Of a stretch of DNA of 6,163 nt, positions 6,110-6,163 are shown in pieces. Where the stretch lies: positions 1 to 6,163 of the forward strand of contig CAZWXD010000047.1 in assembly GCA_964638035.1 (NCBI GenBank), given 5' to 3'. Below the pieces are notes generated by a model. It was not told the origin of the DNA. It saw nothing but the letters and a program-made list of their open reading frames with translations, and ran no database searches. Origin of the DNA: JAGGAG01 sp964638035 (GTDB taxonomy: Bacteria > Gemmatimonadota > Gemmatimonadetes > Gemmatimonadales > GWC2-71-9). A program made the translations under genes and the position numbers. The number at the start of each line of letters is the position of its first letter. Position 1 is the stretch's first letter.

Positions 6110-6163
6110 GGGCGTCAGGGCGTCAGGGCGTCAGGGCGTCAGGGCGTCAGGGCGTCAGGGCGT
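6110..6163. repeat. 8-bp tandem repeat array, GGCGTCAG unit
   Basis: From 6111 the unit GGCGTCAG repeats perfectly in tandem to the window end, giving 53 bp or 6.6 copies; base 6110 also fits the phase. On the other strand the unit reads CTGACGCC. The array starts 16 bp upstream of the nucleotidyltransferase ATG, so it occupies the expected 5' untranslated or promoter region. It continues beyond the window, so total copy number is unknown. No promoter boxes can be seen in 6094-6163. Confidence 0.95.

Noticed and set aside
6110..6163. Possible CRISPR array or phage attachment repeat at the right edge
   Set aside because: The units are 8 bp and directly adjacent with no spacers, so it is a simple tandem repeat. 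No integrase or cas gene is nearby.

Overview
The window is about 70% GC and densely coded, with seven genes in two convergent blocks. The base composition, the Ala/Arg/Gly-rich proteins, a secreted protein whose predicted mature end starts with Gln after Ala-Ala-Ala, and the gene mix suggest a soil or sediment bacterium. A member of the Gemmatimonadota or a similar high-GC phylum is plausible, but this is an inference from style and contains no marker gene.

Plus-strand block (1-1321): the 3' end of a carbon-starvation protein A (CstA) transporter gene, then a 66-residue YbdD/YjiX-type protein, then a DUF502 membrane protein. Each gene overlaps the next (8 bp, then 23 bp), so they almost certainly share a transcript. 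CstA and YbdD are known partners in pyruvate/peptide uptake. The DUF502 gene is a less expected companion.

Minus-strand block (6093 down to 1334): a sugar-phosphate nucleotidyltransferase with a left-handed beta-helix tail, a DUF885 zinc-peptidase-like protein without a signal peptide, an MFS transporter with a GTG start, and a secreted helical-repeat protein of unknown function. The gaps are 1, 7 and 18 bp, so this looks like a four-gene operon with translational coupling. The products do not form an obvious single pathway. A peptidase next to an exporter-type MFS protein could act on one small molecule, but this is speculative.

The blocks meet tail to tail with only 12 bp between the stop codons, where a short GC hairpin lies. 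The right edge holds an 8-bp tandem repeat (at least 6.6 copies) directly upstream of the nucleotidyltransferase, running off the window. That repeat is the most unusual piece of DNA here. I found no RNA gene, mobile element, CRISPR array or defence system, and no clear sign of a wholly new system.
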